From positions 1 through 64,000 of the IMG/VR virus record IMGVR_UViG_3300017613_000793: a DNA stretch of 64,000 nt; one strand, given 5' to 3'. The translations under genes and the position numbers were made by a program. The notes below the pieces were generated by a model. That model had not been told where the DNA came from and ran no database searches. It worked only from the letters and a program-made list of their open reading frames with translations. Source of the stretch: a virus. Each line of letters starts with the position of its first letter. Position 1 is the stretch's first letter. Shown here one piece after another: positions 16,339 to 24,144 of the stretch.

Positions 16339-16517
16339 GTTCTCCCCACCGGATTTATTTTTATACTGCCATCCTTCCCCATAATTATTACCTTCCCTCT
16401 TGGCTCTCCCGGCAACGTCACAGTCTTTCCTGGAATCTTAAATCCAAGCTCTTCTTCCCACCGTTTTTTGTCAGCCGGAGAATGGAACCTAATCTCATAA
16501 GTTTTAAGTTCACTCAT
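16335..16517 (-). CDS. Small hypothetical protein before DNA polymerase
   Basis: 60 residues from ATG 16517, which overlaps the stop of the upstream gene (ATGA); a GTG twelve bases earlier is in frame. Alternating beta-like segments (TVTLPGEPRGKVIIMGKDGSIKI) suggest a small barrel. The stop overlaps the polymerase start. Function unknown. Confidence 0.65.
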   Translation of the reverse strand: MSELKTYEIRFHSPADKKRWEEELGFKIPGKTVTLPGEPRGKVIIMGKDGSIKINPVGRT

Positions 16518-16672
16518 TGCCACCACCAAGGGTCAGGCATAAACTGTTCACACTTCTGTAATACAGGACACTTTTCTTCACTACACGTTCCGTTCTTATG
16601 GAACAAACAGAAACCTGCAGAAAACCTATGCTTACAATGTTTCCTAAACCGTCTGAAGCTAATTAATCTCAT
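16514..16672 (-). CDS. Cysteine/histidine-rich small protein
   Basis: 52 residues, basic, with Cys and His in a pattern HCKHRFSAGFCLFH...CSEEKCPVLQKCEQF that could hold one or two zinc ions. Both ends overlap neighbouring genes in ATGA fashion, which supports it as real. Function unknown; a nucleic-acid-binding knuckle is possible. Confidence 0.65.
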   Translation of the reverse strand: MRLISFRRFRKHCKHRFSAGFCLFHKNGTCSEEKCPVLQKCEQFMPDPWWWQ

Positions 16673-16929
16673 TTGTTTTTCCTATACTTCAACGCAAAAT
16701 ATACCCACACCACATTGGCTGAGACAATCACAAGCCCACCTGCAAAGCTCCACCACTGCTCCAAATGTGGGTAATAATAAAGATTCCAGATTCCCCACGT
16801 AGTGAAAAATGCTGTGCTTAAAACGCTCACACCTTTTACCTTCTTCTGCTTGTATAATATCCTTACATTATTCCACAACATGATTCCACCAAGGGATTCA
16901 TACAAACCATTTACAATGTCTTGCCACAT
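16669..16929 (-). CDS. Small multi-pass membrane protein, PQ-loop-like
   Basis: 86 residues with about three membrane segments (8-22, 34-56, 62-80) separated by short basic loops. The sequence KKVKGVSVLSTAFFTTWGIW followed by NLYYYP recalls half-transporters of the SemiSWEET/PQ-loop type. The tail is basic. Similar small membrane proteins occur in other phages without known role. It is co-translated with the cysteine-rich gene that follows. Confidence 0.65.
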   Translation of the reverse strand: MWQDIVNGLYESLGGIMLWNNVRILYKQKKVKGVSVLSTAFFTTWGIWNLYYYPHLEQWWSFAGGLVIVSANVVWVYFALKYRKNK

Positions 16930-16935
16930 ATTAAC

Positions 16936-18297
16936 TCACCTATCCACCAAACCAGTTGTGTCTTCTACAAGCTTTGCTTCATACAACTGACATTTAGCTT
17001 TGTCTATTTTTAAATTCACTTGCTTCCTATCTTTCATTTCTCTACCACCTGCAATAAATATTCTCACATCCTGTGGGTTTATATCCGGGTCAGCTTCTTG
17101 CTTTGTCTGATTCAATGTCAGGATTAAATCTGCATCCCTCATTGGTTCAATACTGTCACCAGAATCATCCAGGTCAATTATATCCTTACTCTTGGAACCC
17201 CTGGTTGTCTGGTGTAAAAGCCACACGGCAATCTTATGTTGCTGTGCCAGTGCCAACAGTTCCTTCGTGATTGCTCCAAGCAGGTGATACCTTCCACCAC
17301 TTGATACATCCACCAACAATTTTTTATTACTTGACCTCATTAATCCCAGGTAGTCAATAACCAACATGTCCGGTTGAAACTTGTGTAGAAACTTTAGCTT
17401 CTGCATCAATGCTTCAATGGTCAAAGCACTACATCCTTGTGCCGGGTAATGTTGAACCCACAGCTTTCCTGAAGTTGGAGAATTTTTAAAAGCAGTTACT
17501 GCAGTCCTAACCTCATTTTCACTAACATGCAACATCTCTTTTGTAACACCGGAGATTGATGCATCATACAAGTTCTGTGTTCTGTCCCTGCTACCTTCCA
17601 TTCCAATATGTAAAACGTTCTTGCCATTGTACAATGCCCCTTTAGAAAAGCACACAATGCTCATGGTCTTTCCACGCTTCATGGGACTCATGAAGATTGC
17701 CAACTCTCCAGGAGCAACACCACCACCAAGGTCTGAATCCAATTTATTAATCCCGGTTGGAATTGCAATGTTACTTCTCAACGTCAAATCTCTACGTGCT
17801 AACAAACGCTCTTCTATATTTTCAAAATACATATCACCAAGGTCTTCCTGGTTCTCACCTATTCCCATTGCTTCCTTGACATCATCCAATATTGGACTGT
17901 AGTCCTTCTTCTCTGTCAACAGTTTGGCTCCTTTAATTACTGCATCTCTAACAGCCTGGAACCGGGCAAATTCAACTGCCCTATCTTTGACATATTGGAA
18001 CTCTCCCTTTTCACCTAACCTGATAACCTCTTCAAAAGCATCTGTCCACTCATCAGCAGGAATCTTCCGTCTCTCCATCTCCAATTGAACCTCTTCCAAA
18101 TACTCATCTAGGTCCGGTCCTTTTTTGTACTTCTCATAAAAGGAAAATATAACACTGACAAATCCCTGGAATACTGTGTGGTCAAAAAACTCCGGCTTGA
18201 TAATTTCCAGGTTGTTAATCAAAGACAAATCATCATACAACAACATAGATACTAAACGTGCTTGGATGCCTTCTGAGAAGTCATACTTTTCAGACAT
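16936..18297 (-). CDS. DnaB-like replicative helicase
   Basis: 453 residues. A helical N-domain (1-150) is followed by a RecA-type motor: TGINKLDSDLGGG near 186, Walker A SPMKRGKT near 205, MEGSRDR (arginine region), Walker B MLVIDYLGLMRSS near 318, WLLHQTTRGS near 360. It should unwind DNA 5' to 3' at the fork. No separate TOPRIM primase is seen in the window. The start overlaps the end of the next upstream gene by eight bases, suggesting a helicase-loader pair. Confidence 0.9.
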   Translation of the reverse strand: MSEKYDFSEGIQARLVSMLLYDDLSLINNLEIIKPEFFDHTVFQGFVSVIFSFYEKYKKGPDLDEYLEEVQLEMERRKIPADEWTDAFEEVIRLGEKGEFQYVKDRAVEFARFQAVRDAVIKGAKLLTEKKDYSPILDDVKEAMGIGENQEDLGDMYFENIEERLLARRDLTLRSNIAIPTGINKLDSDLGGGVAPGELAIFMSPMKRGKTMSIVCFSKGALYNGKNVLHIGMEGSRDRTQNLYDASISGVTKEMLHVSENEVRTAVTAFKNSPTSGKLWVQHYPAQGCSALTIEALMQKLKFLHKFQPDMLVIDYLGLMRSSNKKLLVDVSSGGRYHLLGAITKELLALAQQHKIAVWLLHQTTRGSKSKDIIDLDDSGDSIEPMRDADLILTLNQTKQEADPDINPQDVRIFIAGGREMKDRKQVNLKIDKAKCQLYEAKLVEDTTGLVDR

Positions 18298-19000
18298 AAA
18301 TATTTACCCCTTCTTCACCGTATTGTTTTTTTAAATCAACCCTCAAGTTCCTGAGAATTTCCTTTTGCTCTGTGGTCAAAACCTTCCCAACCTCTAACTG
18401 AATTTTCTTTAAATACTCATTGCTAGTTTGCCACAATAAAGGATGACTGTAAACATATATGTTGGTTACATATCCCATACGTGCTAATATCTCAAGTTCC
18501 TTGATTGCATTATGAGTATCAATCAGAGAAAACTTCTCCAACCGCTCCTTGAATTTCTCTGCAGACTGAAAGATTGATTTCCTATAATCTTTGTTGACTT
18601 CATACAATTTATTTACAGCTTCCTTCTTGGATTCAAATTGGTTCTGGTTTTTCTTTTCCCACTCAAGGTATCTCAACATTGCGTTCTCTGTGACTAACAT
18701 AGGAAAGGTTGGGAATTTCATTCCCTTCTTCTGGAGCCAACCCTTTAACATTTCAAACTGAATCTTCATGTAAACTGGGAAGGTCACACCAAGCTCTGTG
18801 CAAATTAAAATCAATGCCCGGATATTACTAACCTTCTTTTTGTACTGTGGAGAAGACTTGTCTCCACTAAGATAAAAGGAACGTCTGCCTGAATACTTCT
18901 GAACAAACTCTGCATATATGTCAGAGACCATTTTGTATGTGGCCTCATTATCTAACTGTTCAAATCCTGAGGTTACAGGACTCCTAAATTTTAATTCCAT
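18290..19000 (-). CDS. Hypothetical replication protein (possible helicase loader or primase-associated)
   Basis: 236 residues, helical, basic, no recognised motif. Position directly upstream of the DnaB-like helicase with an eight-base overlap, and first in an operon behind the 19096 promoter and iterons, suggests a helicase loader or initiator partner. The start ATG follows AAAGGAG and a very stable hairpin (19013-19027). Confidence 0.65.
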   Translation of the reverse strand: MELKFRSPVTSGFEQLDNEATYKMVSDIYAEFVQKYSGRRSFYLSGDKSSPQYKKKVSNIRALILICTELGVTFPVYMKIQFEMLKGWLQKKGMKFPTFPMLVTENAMLRYLEWEKKNQNQFESKKEAVNKLYEVNKDYRKSIFQSAEKFKERLEKFSLIDTHNAIKELEILARMGYVTNIYVYSHPLLWQTSNEYLKKIQLEVGKVLTTEQKEILRNLRVDLKKQYGEEGVNIYV

Positions 19001-19012
19001 CCAAGCTCCTTT

Positions 19013-19092
19013 GCCGAGTTTCCCGGCTCAACAATTTTTGAATACCTGAACGAAGTGAAGGTATGAGATGATTGTTGTAATATCATTGTTGT
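19013..19092 (-). promoter_or_regulatory. Structured leader of the helicase operon
   Basis: The 5' untranslated region holds three elements. A hairpin at 19013-19027 (GCCGGG stem, AAA loop, CTCGGC) lies just before the ribosome site. An imperfect palindrome at 19042-19064 has outer arms ATACCT and AGGTAT. Two direct repeats of an 11-base A/C-rich unit at 19068-19078 and 19082-19092 are spaced 14 bases. These may control translation or bind a regulator; no known riboswitch is recognised. Confidence 0.45.
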
Positions 19093-19095
19093 CTT

Positions 19096-19125
19096 ATTAT
19101 ACTACACAAGAAGTTCTAATGTCTA
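19096..19125 (-). promoter_or_regulatory. Promoter of the helicase operon
   Basis: On the minus strand TAGACA (19120-19125) is 18 bases from TATAAT (19096-19101). It lies between the iteron-like repeats and the start of the gene at 19000. Bound repeats 40 bases upstream could activate or repress it. Confidence 0.7.
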
Positions 19126-19165
19126 CACATACCGACTGTAAGAAGCAGACCTCTGTTGGAACCCT

Positions 19166-19253
19166 TGAGTTCCCTATTCTACGGTATAGCCAAACGCTTG
19201 ACTTCCCTGTTCTACGGTATAGTGACATGTGAGTTCCCTGTTCTACGGTATAG
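19166..19253 (-). repeat. Three iteron-like direct repeats
   Basis: Three 24-base repeats at 19166-19189, 19199-19222 and 19230-19253 differ at one or two positions and share the plus-strand core CTACGGTATAG. Start-to-start distances are 33 and 31 bases, three turns of the helix. They begin right after the stop codon of the winged-helix gene and sit upstream of the helicase operon promoter. This is the layout of plasmid-type iterons or an operator array. CRISPR is excluded by the 7-9 base spacers. Confidence 0.75.
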
Positions 19254-19556
19254 TCATACCAACCAGAAGATTGTTTTCCTGCTTCCACGCTTGCTTAATT
19301 TCTTAATAAGATTCATATTATGAAACTTTTCAATCAACTTTGTAATGGTTGCACGTGAAAATCCTGTGAGCTTTTCAAGCTCCTTGTATGTAGTTTCAAT
19401 AAATTTGGTCTCTTCATTTACCAGTGCTCCAAGCACCATGTAAAATCCTGTGGCTCCTTTCTGCAGGTCTTCAATTTCTGCAATCAGTCCTTCCTTGATT
19501 GCAACCTTTCTAATCCAAACTGTGTTTTTTAAATTAGGTTCATTTGACAAACTCAA
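19254..19556 (-). CDS. Winged-helix DNA-binding protein
   Basis: 100 residues from TTG 19556, which has AAGGAG seven bases upstream and overlaps the phosphoesterase end. Residues 50-98 form a winged helix (YKELEKLTGFSRATITKLIEKF, then a basic wing KKLSKRGSRKTIFWLV), similar to RepL-type or MarR-like proteins. The three iteron-like repeats start at its stop codon, so it is the natural candidate to bind them as replication initiator or regulator of the helicase operon. Confidence 0.7.
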   Translation of the reverse strand: MSLSNEPNLKNTVWIRKVAIKEGLIAEIEDLQKGATGFYMVLGALVNEETKFIETTYKELEKLTGFSRATITKLIEKFHNMNLIKKLSKRGSRKTIFWLV

Positions 19557-20100
19557 ATTGTTTCTCCTTTTCTCTTTTTAAAATTATCTCTTTGATAGTA
19601 TACCAGTCCCACGGCCTAAAGTCCATAACATCTATTCCAACATCTTGCATCCTACCATACGGTTCAATGTTTCCGTGGCTGTGTCCATGCAGGTGGAAGG
19701 AACCATGTATTGATGCTCTCCAGGACCGGAGTGGATAGTGGCACAGATGAATCTTGTCACCACCGTCTTTAATGTAATCCATGTATGCTACCTTGGCAAA
19801 CCACTCTTCAAACTTCTTCATGTTCTTGTCATCATGGTTGCCACGGAGTAGGATTATCTGTCCCTTCAATTGGCTGATGATATAATCAATAGGCCATGCA
19901 TCCACCTTGGAACCTAATGCAAAATCTCCAAGATGATATACAACATCTCCACGTGTAACCACCTCATTCCACCTGTCAATAAGCCCCTGGTTCATTTCAT
20001 CTACAGACTTCCACAGGTGCTTCCGGTAGGTTTCCATAACACCCCGGTGGTTGAAGTGTGTATCAGCCGTGTAAAATTTCACTCTTGTTCTATTCTCCAA
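19540..20100 (-). CDS. Calcineurin-like metallophosphoesterase
   Basis: 186 residues with TADTHFNH (DxH), YHLGDFALG (GD), LLRGNHDDKN (GNHD), LCHYPLRSW and LHGHSHG (GHxH), the complete metal-ligand set. Proteins of this size in phages resemble the YfcE/Pph group and may hydrolyse phosphodiesters or phosphorylated nucleotides. It overlaps the membrane micro-protein upstream and the winged-helix gene downstream. Confidence 0.88.
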   Translation of the reverse strand: MENRTRVKFYTADTHFNHRGVMETYRKHLWKSVDEMNQGLIDRWNEVVTRGDVVYHLGDFALGSKVDAWPIDYIISQLKGQIILLRGNHDDKNMKKFEEWFAKVAYMDYIKDGGDKIHLCHYPLRSWRASIHGSFHLHGHSHGNIEPYGRMQDVGIDVMDFRPWDWYTIKEIILKREKEKQFEFVK

Positions 20101-20243
20101 TTACCAGTAATCCCAAGTAGCACAAGAACTCCACCAACAATCACTCTATGCCAGTAGAAGAAACTACTTGGTTCAACTTTGTAGTCTGAAGCAAGTAGAA
20201 ACCATATGCCTACAATAAAGGTTACCCAAAGCATTACTTTCAT
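20079..20243 (-). CDS. Two-helix membrane micro-protein
   Basis: 54 residues with hydrophobic segments at 3-18 and 33-46 and polar linker between them. ATG at 20243; the end overlaps the phosphoesterase start by 22 bases. Function unknown. Confidence 0.55.
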   Translation of the reverse strand: MKVMLWVTFIVGIWFLLASDYKVEPSSFFYWHRVIVGGVLVLLGITGNWRIEQE

Positions 20244-20262
20244 ATTTAATTATCCTTTTATT

Positions 20263-20625
20263 TTATTCTTCTTCAGATGGTTCTCCTATAAACTTGAGTG
20301 CTTTCTTGTTCAAATTCCTAGAAGCCCTTTCCATTTGTTTAAGCCACTCAACTGGAAGTCTAATGTGACTTGCTAGTTCCTCAATTGTCATACCTTGGTC
20401 AATTCTGTCTTCTTCAAGCTTCTGTGCAAGTGCAACCTTATACAGAATCTTGTCGTGGCTCTCATTAAACTGCTTAGTTGTTTTGAAAACCATTCCAGAC
20501 AAATCTTCCAGCCGTCCAACAACAAGTGCTCTTTTGGTAATATTATTACCATTAGATTTTTCTGTGAGGTATGACAGCATGTTTAAAATAAGCTGTCTTC
20601 TCTCACTGCTTTCAGTGTGTTCCAT
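20263..20625 (-). CDS. Putative helix-turn-helix protein
   Basis: 120 residues. The C-terminal part, QGMTIEELASHIRLPVEWLKQMERA, has the spacing of a Cro/XRE-type helix-turn-helix; the N-terminal half is helical and charged. It is the first gene behind the strong promoter at 20644-20673, with AAAGGAGA in front of its ATG, a position suited to an early regulator. Confidence 0.65.
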   Translation of the reverse strand: MEHTESSERRQLILNMLSYLTEKSNGNNITKRALVVGRLEDLSGMVFKTTKQFNESHDKILYKVALAQKLEEDRIDQGMTIEELASHIRLPVEWLKQMERASRNLNKKALKFIGEPSEEE

Positions 20626-20643
20626 GTATGTCTCCTTTCACAC

Positions 20644-20673
20644 AGTATACCACAAAACATATTCTTTTGTCAA
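20644..20673 (-). promoter_or_regulatory. Strong extended -10 promoter
   Basis: On the minus strand TTGACA (20668-20673), 18 bases, TATACT (20644-20649), with TGG just before the -10. It starts the operon 20625 to 19254 (HTH, membrane protein, phosphoesterase, winged helix). Confidence 0.85.
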
Positions 20674-20806
20674 ATGCTCTAATCAATCCTAAGCCACGAT
20701 ATTTCCTGTGAATACACAGGTACAGACCCCCCCTGAGTTCGCCTCACTGTGGTCATCTGGTGACATTAGAGAGGGTATTTTGGCATACACCTGTAACAAC
20801 TCAAAA
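20674..20806 (-). other. Intergenic region with palindromes and a G7 run
   Basis: No gene is visible. It holds a perfect 6-base inverted repeat CCTGTG-AATA-CACAGG at 20705-20720, a run of seven G (minus strand) near 20727-20733, and short stems such as TGAG-GCGAA-CTCA. The lack of a U tract argues against a strong terminator for the helicase gene upstream. An operator for the 20644 promoter is possible. Confidence 0.4.
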
Positions 20807-22195
20807 TTATGCATCCAAATAGCCTTCTCTTATATAAACTTCTATCCTACGTTCACTGTGTTGTTTTAAATATTTGCTGTTATCTAAGAAGTCATATGCC
20901 TTGAGAACACCACCATCTTTCTTCTTCCTTAACCCACGTCCTATCCTCTGGATAGTCTTCACATCTGACTTTCCACCGGACGCTGTAATGAGCACATTGA
21001 TTTCCGGGATGTCAATTCCTTCATCAAATATTCCTGAAGCAATCAGGATTCCTTTTCCTTCCAGGAACCACTGAACTGAATCATCTCTCTGGTCCATAGA
21101 ATTGGAACCATGAACAAATCTCACAGGCCAACCTTCCAGCATCCTTCTCAGGATTCCACCATGGTCAATCTGCCGGACCAGGATAAGCACCTTGTCACCT
21201 TTCTCATAATGACCTGTTGCAGTATTTACAATCATCTGGTTTCTTTGTTTACTATCCACAATACCTTCTCTATAAATCTCTTGCCAACGTGCTCCATAAA
21301 CCGTCTCATCATTGTCTAGTATGTCCATGATTATTGGACATAGGTCACCATCTTCAATTGCGTCCTCAGTCTTTCTCTTATATATAGTCTGTCCAACAAC
21401 TGCCATAAGCTTCATGGAATCAAGTTCTTCCCGGTCCATCGGAGTACCTGAGAATCCAAACCTGTAGAATGCATTGTGTGCCCACATCCCGGCTGTATAC
21501 CAAGTCTTTGCTGATGCATGATGACACTCATCAAACATAATAACCTGGAAGGTCTTCATGAAGTCACCAAATCTTTTTGTGCTCTGTTTCTTCATCTGGT
21601 CCAGTGATTGAACTGTAGCTATTGTCACTCTGGTTCCTGGAGCAAAAAGACTATCTCCAAAAACACCTATCTCATAAATGTTGGAATTAAGTCTAACAAT
21701 AAACCTGTCATGTGTTTGCCACATAAGAGACTTGCTGTTGACCATGATGAGCGTAGGAAGGTTCAGTGCCTTAGTGATTCCAATAGCAACCTCAGTCTTC
21801 CCGGTCCCGGTTGGCATATGGATGACACCACGGAAATTATTAACAGCATCAATAATTGCATCTAGCTGGTCTTGTCTCAATGTGATTCCATGTAAGAGGT
21901 CTTTGTGCACAGACCATATCCTTCCAGAGTCAATTAAATCTCTATCATAACCTCTCTCATCAACAATCTGAAAATCTGTGCCCTCTTCCCTAAAGTAACC
22001 TTCCACAATATGCAGAAGCCCTGTTGGAAATTTCCCTGTCATTATATCCAGGAAGTGAGTTTGACCATCCCACAACCCATCTTTGTATTTTGTGGAGTGC
22101 CAATACTTAGGCCACCAGCAAGACAACTTCTCTTCAAGCCCCAATGTGTAATTGCTCAACTGAGACTTAACGTTCCTGACTTTAATTGTAATCAT
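20807..22195 (-). CDS. UvsW-like SF2 DNA helicase
   Basis: 462 residues. A small N-domain (1-100) precedes the motor: Walker A MPTGTGKTEVA near 136, motif Ia, DECHH near 227, GFSGTP near 256, and motif VI with QRIGRGLRKKK near 425. T4 UvsW, of similar length and layout, drives branch migration and origin R-loop removal, helping the switch from origin- to recombination-dependent replication. ATGA overlap with the upstream methyltransferase-like gene. Confidence 0.9.
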   Translation of the reverse strand: MITIKVRNVKSQLSNYTLGLEEKLSCWWPKYWHSTKYKDGLWDGQTHFLDIMTGKFPTGLLHIVEGYFREEGTDFQIVDERGYDRDLIDSGRIWSVHKDLLHGITLRQDQLDAIIDAVNNFRGVIHMPTGTGKTEVAIGITKALNLPTLIMVNSKSLMWQTHDRFIVRLNSNIYEIGVFGDSLFAPGTRVTIATVQSLDQMKKQSTKRFGDFMKTFQVIMFDECHHASAKTWYTAGMWAHNAFYRFGFSGTPMDREELDSMKLMAVVGQTIYKRKTEDAIEDGDLCPIIMDILDNDETVYGARWQEIYREGIVDSKQRNQMIVNTATGHYEKGDKVLILVRQIDHGGILRRMLEGWPVRFVHGSNSMDQRDDSVQWFLEGKGILIASGIFDEGIDIPEINVLITASGGKSDVKTIQRIGRGLRKKKDGGVLKAYDFLDNSKYLKQHSERRIEVYIREGYLDA

Positions 22196-22836
22196 TCATC
22201 TTTCCTAGCAGTGATAACAATGTTCACTGGTGAGTCCATCCACTTGTCAGCCTTAGCATGAACCGTTCCCAAGTTCAGCTTCTTTAGCTTATTCACAAGG
22301 TTTAAACTCCATGCTTCATACGCAGACAATTTATCATTTAGAAATACCGGAAGCTCTGTGTTTCTTTTTTGGCTAAAACCAGGAGCCACACAACATGGAC
22401 TTAGGATGAGTGCTCTAACTCCAATCCGTTCTTCATAGATATTGATGAGTCTTTCAGCAAGCTCACCACAAGCATGACATGCAACCAAAATGGTTGGTTC
22501 ACCTTGAAAGAATTTGAATGGTTTGTAGATGTCGGCTTTCTGATACTCCCAACGTTTAACATCCTTGAAGCCCTGTCTGTTCCTGTCCTTCTTGTCCACT
22601 GAGATACATGCCTTGACCGGAAGAGTAAACACTGACAGTATCCCGGTCAAACAATTCCCGGCACACATGTCAACCACGTTGTAATGCATTGGTTTTGGCA
22701 GAACAATCTTTCTTAGCTCCTGCCGGATTGCCATTGCTTCTGTAATTTCCTTATGAAACTTTTGTACTGGAGCCACCGCATTGATGACATCCCCGGCACA
22801 CTTGAACTGTAAGAACTGTCTAATATATTTATTCAT
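22192..22836 (-). CDS. Putative SAM-dependent methyltransferase (Methyltransf_32-like)
   Basis: 214 residues. VVDMCAGNCLTGI near 54 has the place of motif I, SVDKKDR near 79 of motif II, VACHACGELAERLI near 118 and LILSPCCVAP near 142 match the HxCG...D and SPCC signatures found in a group of methyltransferases including RNA-modifying members. Motif I is atypical (AGN instead of GxG). Substrate unknown; tRNA is an attractive guess given the tRNA cluster. Confidence 0.65.
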   Translation of the reverse strand: MNKYIRQFLQFKCAGDVINAVAPVQKFHKEITEAMAIRQELRKIVLPKPMHYNVVDMCAGNCLTGILSVFTLPVKACISVDKKDRNRQGFKDVKRWEYQKADIYKPFKFFQGEPTILVACHACGELAERLINIYEERIGVRALILSPCCVAPGFSQKRNTELPVFLNDKLSAYEAWSLNLVNKLKKLNLGTVHAKADKWMDSPVNIVITARKDE

Positions 22837-23214
22837 TTACTTAATCTCCTTATCTGCACAATAGAACTTTGTTACATTCGGCTTGTCTGGAACTTTACAT
22901 TCCTTCACACACTTTTCACACTGTGGAAGTACACCATCAAAATCAAACCTCTCACTAAAATCAAATGCTGGATTTCTAATCGGACCACTAATTCTCCGTC
23001 TTGTCATCTTTCCTCTATTTCGTATGTTAACATTAATTGAAGTGGCGTAACATGGAGTACAAACTTTATGTCCATTAACATTACTAACCCACACCCAATA
23101 AAGTTCAGACATTTTATTACCACATCCACCACCACACTTACCCTCAATAAGTTCTGGGTTGTCAGACAATTTAACTCTTTCGTAATTGTATCTGCTCTGA
23201 GTTAAACGGCTCAT
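22837..23214 (-). CDS. Cysteine-rich zinc-binding protein
   Basis: 125 residues with at least ten cysteines, including CGGGCGNK, CTPC and CEKCVKEC, which would form two zinc sites around a basic linker (GKMTRRRISGP). A nucleic-acid-binding role is likely but no family is recognised. ATGA overlap with the upstream gene. Confidence 0.65.
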   Translation of the reverse strand: MSRLTQSRYNYERVKLSDNPELIEGKCGGGCGNKMSELYWVWVSNVNGHKVCTPCYATSINVNIRNRGKMTRRRISGPIRNPAFDFSERFDFDGVLPQCEKCVKECKVPDKPNVTKFYCADKEIK

Positions 23215-23552
23215 TTGTTATACCCCACAAATAAATCAGTGGCAGAACCTTCACCAGAAAAAACATACAGACCATAAGACTCTGCAACCTCTTCTAACAC
23301 TTCCCAAAATGCAGTGTCTTTTTCCACATCATGCTTGGTCTGGTTTGTGGTCCACGGCATGTAATACTTACCGGAAGGCATTACACCCAGAATAGAACCA
23401 ACATAAGTTGAATAGGTTTTGGTGTCAAGACAGTCATCATTGGATGGTTCAGAATTATCACAATTTCTTTTGAGACCATTCCAATCCCATCCAGATATTT
23501 CCTTCCGGTACTTCACCTTCAAAATTTCATGTCTATTAAAACCTTTATACAT
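23211..23552 (-). CDS. Hypothetical protein
   Basis: 113 residues, aromatic-rich, with no signal peptide, membrane segment or motif I recognise. The sequence GVMPSGKYYMPWTTNQ looks like a phage-specific small fold. It overlaps the next gene by ATGA. Confidence 0.65.
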   Translation of the reverse strand: MYKGFNRHEILKVKYRKEISGWDWNGLKRNCDNSEPSNDDCLDTKTYSTYVGSILGVMPSGKYYMPWTTNQTKHDVEKDTAFWEVLEEVAESYGLYVFSGEGSATDLFVGYNK

Positions 23553-23567
23553 TTTTTGTCTCCTTTT

Positions 23568-23762
23568 TTAATCACAATCAAAATGTTCAAGCATTGTCTG
23601 AAGCAGGTGGTCATAGTCTCCACTTCTTGCTTCATCCATTACTTCTTTTCGTTTTTCCTCAGACCATCCTGCACGTCTTGCAGATTGGTTAGCTCTTGCT
23701 AAAATAAAAAAAGCATTACCATCCAATCCAACCAGTTTCAATTTAGGTTTTACATTCTCCAT
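23568..23762 (-). CDS. Small conserved-type phage protein
   Basis: 64 residues. KLKLVGLDGNAFFILARANQSARRAGW followed by a helical acidic end resembles small proteins that are widespread in phages and have no known role. A good ribosome site precedes it. Confidence 0.65.
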   Translation of the reverse strand: MENVKPKLKLVGLDGNAFFILARANQSARRAGWSEEKRKEVMDEARSGDYDHLLQTMLEHFDCD

Positions 23763-23772
23763 ATTGTCTCCT

Positions 23773-23943
23773 TTATATTTTTTTGTTCATCAGATGTGGA
23801 AGCTCACAAGCTTCCAGGAATCTGGTCTTATCAAATTTAACATTGTCCCTCTTCAGTATTCCCATAAGGTCAAGCACAAAATCATCATTTGGTTTATGCT
23901 CCTTAATGGAACCAGCCAACGCAACATAATTTTTTCTATGCAT
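23773..23943 (-). CDS. Small phage protein
   Basis: 56 residues starting MHRKNYVALAG, helical, with the pattern RxNYVALAxxIK that recurs in small phage proteins. A GGAG site lies before the ATG at 23943. Function unknown. Confidence 0.6.
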   Translation of the reverse strand: MHRKNYVALAGSIKEHKPNDDFVLDLMGILKRDNVKFDKTRFLEACELPHLMNKKI

Positions 23944-23958
23944 TTAAACTCTCCTTTT

Positions 23959-24144
23959 TTAAGATATGTTTACTTCCACAAAAGTAGCATCTTCATAGCA
24001 ACACAACCCAGAACTGATTGCATCCGATATTGCATTCTCAATAAGGTTGGTAGCATAAAAGCTCCACAAGAATACTCTATCAAAATGGTTATCATAAATC
24101 CAAACTGCATAACCACGAATACTTTCACTAACTCTTTCATTCAT
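23959..24144 (-). CDS. Hypothetical protein
   Basis: 61 residues from ATG 24144, with AAGGAG at suitable distance inside the end of the upstream gene. A mixed helical/beta sequence with one CC pair. Function unknown. Confidence 0.55.
   Translation of the reverse strand: MNERVSESIRGYAVWIYDNHFDRVFLWSFYATNLIENAISDAISSGLCCYEDATFVEVNIS

Noticed and set aside
19166-19253. CRISPR array
   Set aside because: Three repeats only, with spacers of 7-9 bases and no cas genes; spacing fits iterons or operators instead.
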